From DATEMK01 sp035275625 (GTDB lineage Bacteria > Bacteroidota > Bacteroidia > AKYH767-A > OLB10), in NCBI GenBank assembly GCA_035275625.1, contig DATEMK010000484.1, forward strand, positions 1 through 8,844: DNA of 8,844 bases, written 5' to 3'. Position 1 is the first letter of the stretch; each line of letters begins with the position of its first letter. The translations under genes and the position numbers were made by a program. The notes beneath the pieces are model-generated. The model was not told the DNA's origin. It did not search any database and saw only the letters and a list, made by a program, of their open reading frames with translations. Positions 6,306 to 8,844 of the stretch are shown piece by piece.

Positions 6306-6486
6306 CCAATGACAATGACCAATGACCAATGACCAATGTCCAATGTCCAATGTCCAATGACCAATGTCCAATGACCAATGTTCAATGACCAATGACCAAT
6401 GTCCAATGACCAATGACCAGTGAGCAATGACCAATGTTCAATGACCAATGACCAATGACCAATAATCAATGACCAATAATCAATCA
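6306..6486. repeat. Heptanucleotide tandem repeat array, unit CCAATGA / CCAATGT
   Basis: About 26 consecutive units with a 7-base period fill the gap between the receptor and lipoprotein genes. Most units are CCAATGA or CCAATGT. Variants are TCAATGA (after units ending in T or in ATAA), CCAATAA, CCAGTGA, GCAATGA and TCAATCA, with divergence highest toward the right end. One unit near the left end (6313-6318) lacks a C. The array begins 5 bases after the receptor stop codon and ends at the lipoprotein start codon, which lies in a further partial unit CAATGA (6485-6490). Read on the minus strand, the array has long stop-free frames that translate into a 7-residue repeat (GHWSLVI). This is an artefact of a 7-base unit and not a protein. 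The array resembles the heptamer short tandem repeats of cyanobacteria in style. Confidence 0.97.
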
Positions 6487-7347
6487 ATGAAAAAAATAAT
6501 TCCCCATATAATTATTGCAATTTTATTCTTTGCTTCCTGCGAAAAAGACATCACGGTTGATTTGCCTCAGCCGGAAAGCAAGATTGTGGTGGAAGGTTAT
6601 ATTGAATCAGGAAAAAATGCCTATGTGTTTCTTTCTTATTCGAAAGCTTATTTCGCTCCTTTTGATACCTCTTCATTAATTAATTCAGGGGTAAAAAATG
6701 CAAAAGTGATTATCAGTAACGGAACCATTACGGATACACTTTTACAACCTTCAGCTGACTATGGTTATCTCTATATTTCATTAAATATAATAGGCGAAAT
6801 CGGAAAAGATTATTCTCTGAAAATCATCACCGAAGACGGAAAAGAATTAACCGCTCAAACACATCTTTATACCCCGATTCCCCTTGACAGCGTATGGTTC
6901 AAGGTGCAGCCTGACCAGGACACACTTGGTTTTGTATGGGCGCATCTGACCGATCCTGATACGCTTGGAAACGTGTATCGCTGGTTTGCAAAAAGAATGG
7001 GAAAGGATAAAGATTTCATTGCGCCATTAGGTTCCGTATTTGAAGATAAATTTATCAACGGGCAAAGTTTTGATTTCGCTTACAACCGAGGACAAGTTCC
7101 AAATTCGATTGCTGAAGATGATGACAATGATGAATCGGGATATTTTAAAGTTGGTGATACTGTTGTGGTAAAATTTTGCACGGTCGGAAAAGAAAGTTTT
7201 GATTTCTGGCGGACAGCAGAATCGCAGTATTCAAATAATGGAAATCCTTTTGCTGCCACCACTGATATTAAATCAAACATCAATGGCGGCCTGGGCATTT
7301 TTGAAGGGTATTCAGTTACCTATGATACCATCATTGCGAGGAAATAA
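6487..7347 (+). CDS. DUF4249 domain-containing lipoprotein
   Basis: A 286-residue predicted lipoprotein. The N-terminus MKKIIPHIIIAILFFASC is a type II signal peptide with lipobox FASC, so Cys18 should be lipidated. The next residues, EKDITVDLPQPESKIVVEGY, are the usual opening of DUF4249 proteins. The acidic and lysine residues after the cysteine recall the lipoprotein export signal described in Bacteroidota, which would favour the outer surface. The C-terminus (NPFAATTDIKSNINGGLGIF, then YDTIIARK) also matches the family end, so the gene is complete, though shorter than many members. The start at 6487 is preferred over the in-frame ATG at 6469, which lies inside the heptamer array and would add six residues in front of the signal peptide. 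DUF4249 genes often follow TonB-dependent receptors of this kind; a ligand-binding or accessory role is likely but unproven. No separate promoter is seen. Confidence 0.92.
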   Translation: MKKIIPHIIIAILFFASCEKDITVDLPQPESKIVVEGYIESGKNAYVFLSYSKAYFAPFDTSSLINSGVKNAKVIISNGTITDTLLQPSADYGYLYISLNIIGEIGKDYSLKIITEDGKELTAQTHLYTPIPLDSVWFKVQPDQDTLGFVWAHLTDPDTLGNVYRWFAKRMGKDKDFIAPLGSVFEDKFINGQSFDFAYNRGQVPNSIAEDDDNDESGYFKVGDTVVVKFCTVGKESFDFWRTAESQYSNNGNPFAATTDIKSNINGGLGIFEGYSVTYDTIIARK

Positions 7348-7396
7348 AGCACTTAAATGAAGTGAAGGCTGTTAATCTCTCAATTGCAAATCTGAC

Positions 7397-7404
7397 TATC
7401 TTTG
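7397..7404 (+). promoter_or_regulatory. -7 promoter element of the aspartic protease gene
   Basis: TATCTTTG fits the Bacteroidota consensus TAnnTTTG exactly and lies 17 bases before the ATG at 7422, giving a leader of roughly 10 bases. A TTG at the right -33 distance is not present; the nearest one (7384-7386) is too close. It suggests the protease gene is transcribed apart from the lipoprotein gene. Confidence 0.6.
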
Positions 7405-7421
7405 TAATCAAAAGATAAAAC

Positions 7422-7802
7422 ATGGGATTAGTCGAGGCAACTATTTTTTTATCAAATGCGAGAGATGTTTCATTAAAATCTATAGAAGTCAAATGTCTGG
7501 TTGATTCTGGTGCGACCTATCTCTGTATTCCTGAATCTGTTGCACTTCAATTGAAATTAGAAGAACTGCAAAAACGCGATGTTAAGTTCGCTAATGGCCA
7601 TGTAGTTGAAGTGCCCTATGTAGGACCGGTAAAAGTGCAATTTGAAAACAGGATTTGTTTTGTTGGTGCAATGGTGATGGGCGACACTACTTTGCTTGGC
7701 GCCATTCCAATGGAAGACATGGATTTGCTGGTTCATCCGACATTTCAAAAACTTTCAGTTCATCCTGAGCGACCGAATGTGGCAGGTGGTTTGGCTATGT
7801 GA
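7422..7802 (+). CDS. Retropepsin-like (clan AA) aspartic protease
   Basis: A 126-residue soluble protein with the fold pattern of single-domain, retropepsin-like aspartic proteases, which act as homodimers with one catalytic aspartate from each chain. The active-site motif is LVDSGAT at 26-32 with Asp28 as catalytic residue. A flap-like stretch follows (FANGHVVEVPYVGPV, about 56-70). A hydrophobic-Gly motif LLGAIPMEDMDLLV (91-104) stands for the usual ILG-x-x-hydrophobic element near the C-terminus. There is no signal peptide or membrane segment, so it should be cytoplasmic. Substrate and biological role are unknown for this bacterial group. It stands alone with its own -7 element; no partner such as an antitoxin or a reverse transcriptase is nearby. 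The ATG at 7422 is well placed behind that promoter. Confidence 0.87.
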   Translation: MGLVEATIFLSNARDVSLKSIEVKCLVDSGATYLCIPESVALQLKLEELQKRDVKFANGHVVEVPYVGPVKVQFENRICFVGAMVMGDTTLLGAIPMEDMDLLVHPTFQKLSVHPERPNVAGGLAM

Positions 7803-7864
7803 CTTTTGAAAAATATTATTTTCCATCGTCATAAACTAATTCTCTTTTACATTAAAACAAAATT

Positions 7865-7872
7865 TAATTTTG
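7865..7872 (+). promoter_or_regulatory. -7 promoter element of trxB
   Basis: TAATTTTG matches TAnnTTTG and lies 25 bases before the ATG at 7898. It is followed by CGC, as often seen in such promoters. The -33 region is only CTCTTTTAC, without a clear TTG. Transcription would start near 7879. Confidence 0.55.
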
Positions 7873-7897
7873 CGCTTCTTTTTAATAAGCGAAAGTT

Positions 7898-8844
7898 ATG
7901 TCAGAAGAAACTGAACACGTTAAATGTTTAATCATCGGATCGGGACCTGCCGGTTATACTGCAGCAATTTATGCAGCCCGTGCTGATCTGAAACCGGTTT
8001 TGTATGAAGGTTTGCAGCCGGGTGGTCAATTAACCATCACCACTGAAGTGGAGAATTATCCCGGTTATCCCAAAGGAACCATGGGACCGGAAATGATGGA
8101 AGATTTTAAAAAACAGGCTGAACGATTTGGTACGGATATTCGATGGGGTTATGCAACAGCAGTTGATTTTTCGGAGTCAAAGCATAAGGTGATCATTGAT
8201 GGTACAAAAACAATCATTGCCGATACAGTAATTATTGCAACAGGCGCATCGGCAAAATGGCTTGGACTGGATTCAGAAGCGCGGTTAAATGGTTTTGGTG
8301 TTTCAGCATGTGCCGTTTGTGACGGATATTTTTTCAGAGGGCAGGATGTGGCTATTGTGGGTGCGGGTGACACTGCTGCGGAAGAAGCAACATATCTTGC
8401 AAAGCTTTGCCGCAAGGTATTTATGATCGTAAGAAAAGAAAAAGGTGAAATGCGCGCCTCCAAAGCCATGCAGCACAGGGTGGAGAATACGCCTAACATT
8501 GAAATTCTCTGGAACAGTGAAACCAAAGAAATTCTTGGTGACAAAACAGTTAACGGTGCGCGCATTTACAATAACAAAACGCAGGAAGAAACTAAAATTG
8601 ATGTGACCGGTTTTTTTATTGCCATCGGGCATCAGCCCAATACAGAAATTTTTAAAGGGTGGATTGACATGGACGAAACAGGTTATCTAAAAACTGTTCC
8701 CGGAAGAACTTTAACAAATGTGGAAGGAGTCTTTGCATGCGGAGATGCGCAGGATCACATTTACAGGCAAGCCGTGACGGCTGCGGGAACCGGCTGCATG
8801 GCAGCTATGGATGCGGAAAGGTACCTGGCAGCGAAGGGGATTCA
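7898..8844 (+). CDS. trxB: Thioredoxin reductase (3' end outside window)
   Basis: The frame is open from 7898 to the right edge with 315 residues visible, so almost the whole enzyme is here. It is a cytoplasmic homodimeric flavoenzyme that passes electrons from NADPH through FAD and a disulfide to thioredoxin. The FAD-binding Rossmann motif GSGPAG is at 14-19, and PGGQL at 41-45. The NADPH-binding motif GAGDTA is at 155-160, and the redox pair is Cys138 and Cys141 in SACAVCDG. The second FAD motif, VFACGDAQD, is at 278-286, followed by RQAVTAAGTGCMAA. The NADPH phosphate loop reads VRKEKGEMRASK in place of the E. coli HRRDGFRAEK, so it lacks the histidine and looks two residues longer. It has its own -7 element and no visible operon partner to the left. 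Confidence 0.96.
   Translation, partial: MSEETEHVKCLIIGSGPAGYTAAIYAARADLKPVLYEGLQPGGQLTITTEVENYPGYPKGTMGPEMMEDFKKQAERFGTDIRWGYATAVDFSESKHKVIIDGTKTIIADTVIIATGASAKWLGLDSEARLNGFGVSACAVCDGYFFRGQDVAIVGAGDTAAEEATYLAKLCRKVFMIVRKEKGEMRASKAMQHRVENTPNIEILWNSETKEILGDKTVNGARIYNNKTQEETKIDVTGFFIAIGHQPNTEIFKGWIDMDETGYLKTVPGRTLTNVEGVFACGDAQDHIYRQAVTAAGTGCMAAMDAERYLAAKGI

Noticed and set aside
6306..6486. CRISPR-like array
   Set aside because: The unit is 7 bases with no spacers, and no cas genes are present. It is a simple tandem repeat.
6204..6487. Minus-strand open frames encoding GHWSLVI repeats
   Set aside because: They arise because the 7-base unit has no stop on this strand; the peptide repeat simply mirrors the DNA period, and the frames extend into the antisense of the receptor gene.
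7350..7364. Hairpin CACTT/AAGTG after the DUF4249 gene as a terminator
   Set aside because: The stem has only 5 bp of mixed composition and no T-run follows.

Overview
The window reads as a piece of a Bacteroidota chromosome. Three things point there: a TonB-dependent receptor with an N-terminal carboxypeptidase-regulatory-like domain paired with a DUF4249 lipoprotein, several matches to the Bacteroidota -7 promoter element TAnnTTTG, and the near absence of Shine-Dalgarno sequences before confident start codons. DNA is AT-rich with tightly packed genes. No phage, insertion sequence, CRISPR array or integrase is visible.

Left part (1-2550), all on the minus strand and read right to left: a DUF72 TIM-barrel protein, a YihY/BrkB-family membrane protein, an Fpg/Nei-family DNA glycosylase, and the first 17 codons of a further gene that leaves the window. 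Gaps are 41, 19 and 6 bases, so this is almost surely one transcript. The glycosylase is a base-excision repair enzyme. The other two families have no firm biochemical role, so a stress or repair theme is only an inference.

Middle (2551-3876): a 304-base gap with little in it, then a plus-strand pair, a 64-residue lysine/glycine-rich DUF6496 protein and an 87-residue SemiSWEET sugar transporter. Next comes a minus-strand tRNA-Pro(GGG) with its terminator, preceded by a roughly 120-base leader rich in hairpins and a good -7 element. A 14-bp inverted repeat lies between that promoter and the divergent promoter of the TonB receptor gene.

Right part (3877-8844), all plus strand: the TonB-dependent receptor (807 aa), then a 181-base tandem array of about 26 copies of a 7-base unit (CCAATGA/CCAATGT), then the DUF4249 lipoprotein (286 aa), whose start codon lies in the last degenerate repeat unit. 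A small retropepsin-like aspartic protease follows with its own -7 element, then thioredoxin reductase trxB, also with its own promoter, running off the right edge near its C-terminus. The receptor and lipoprotein probably form an outer-membrane uptake or surface complex with unknown substrate.

I found no convincing new multi-gene system. The points most worth a second look are the heptamer array inside the receptor/lipoprotein operon, the structured leader in front of tRNA-Pro, two short stretches with coding character but no intact gene, and the DUF72-YihY-glycosylase operon.
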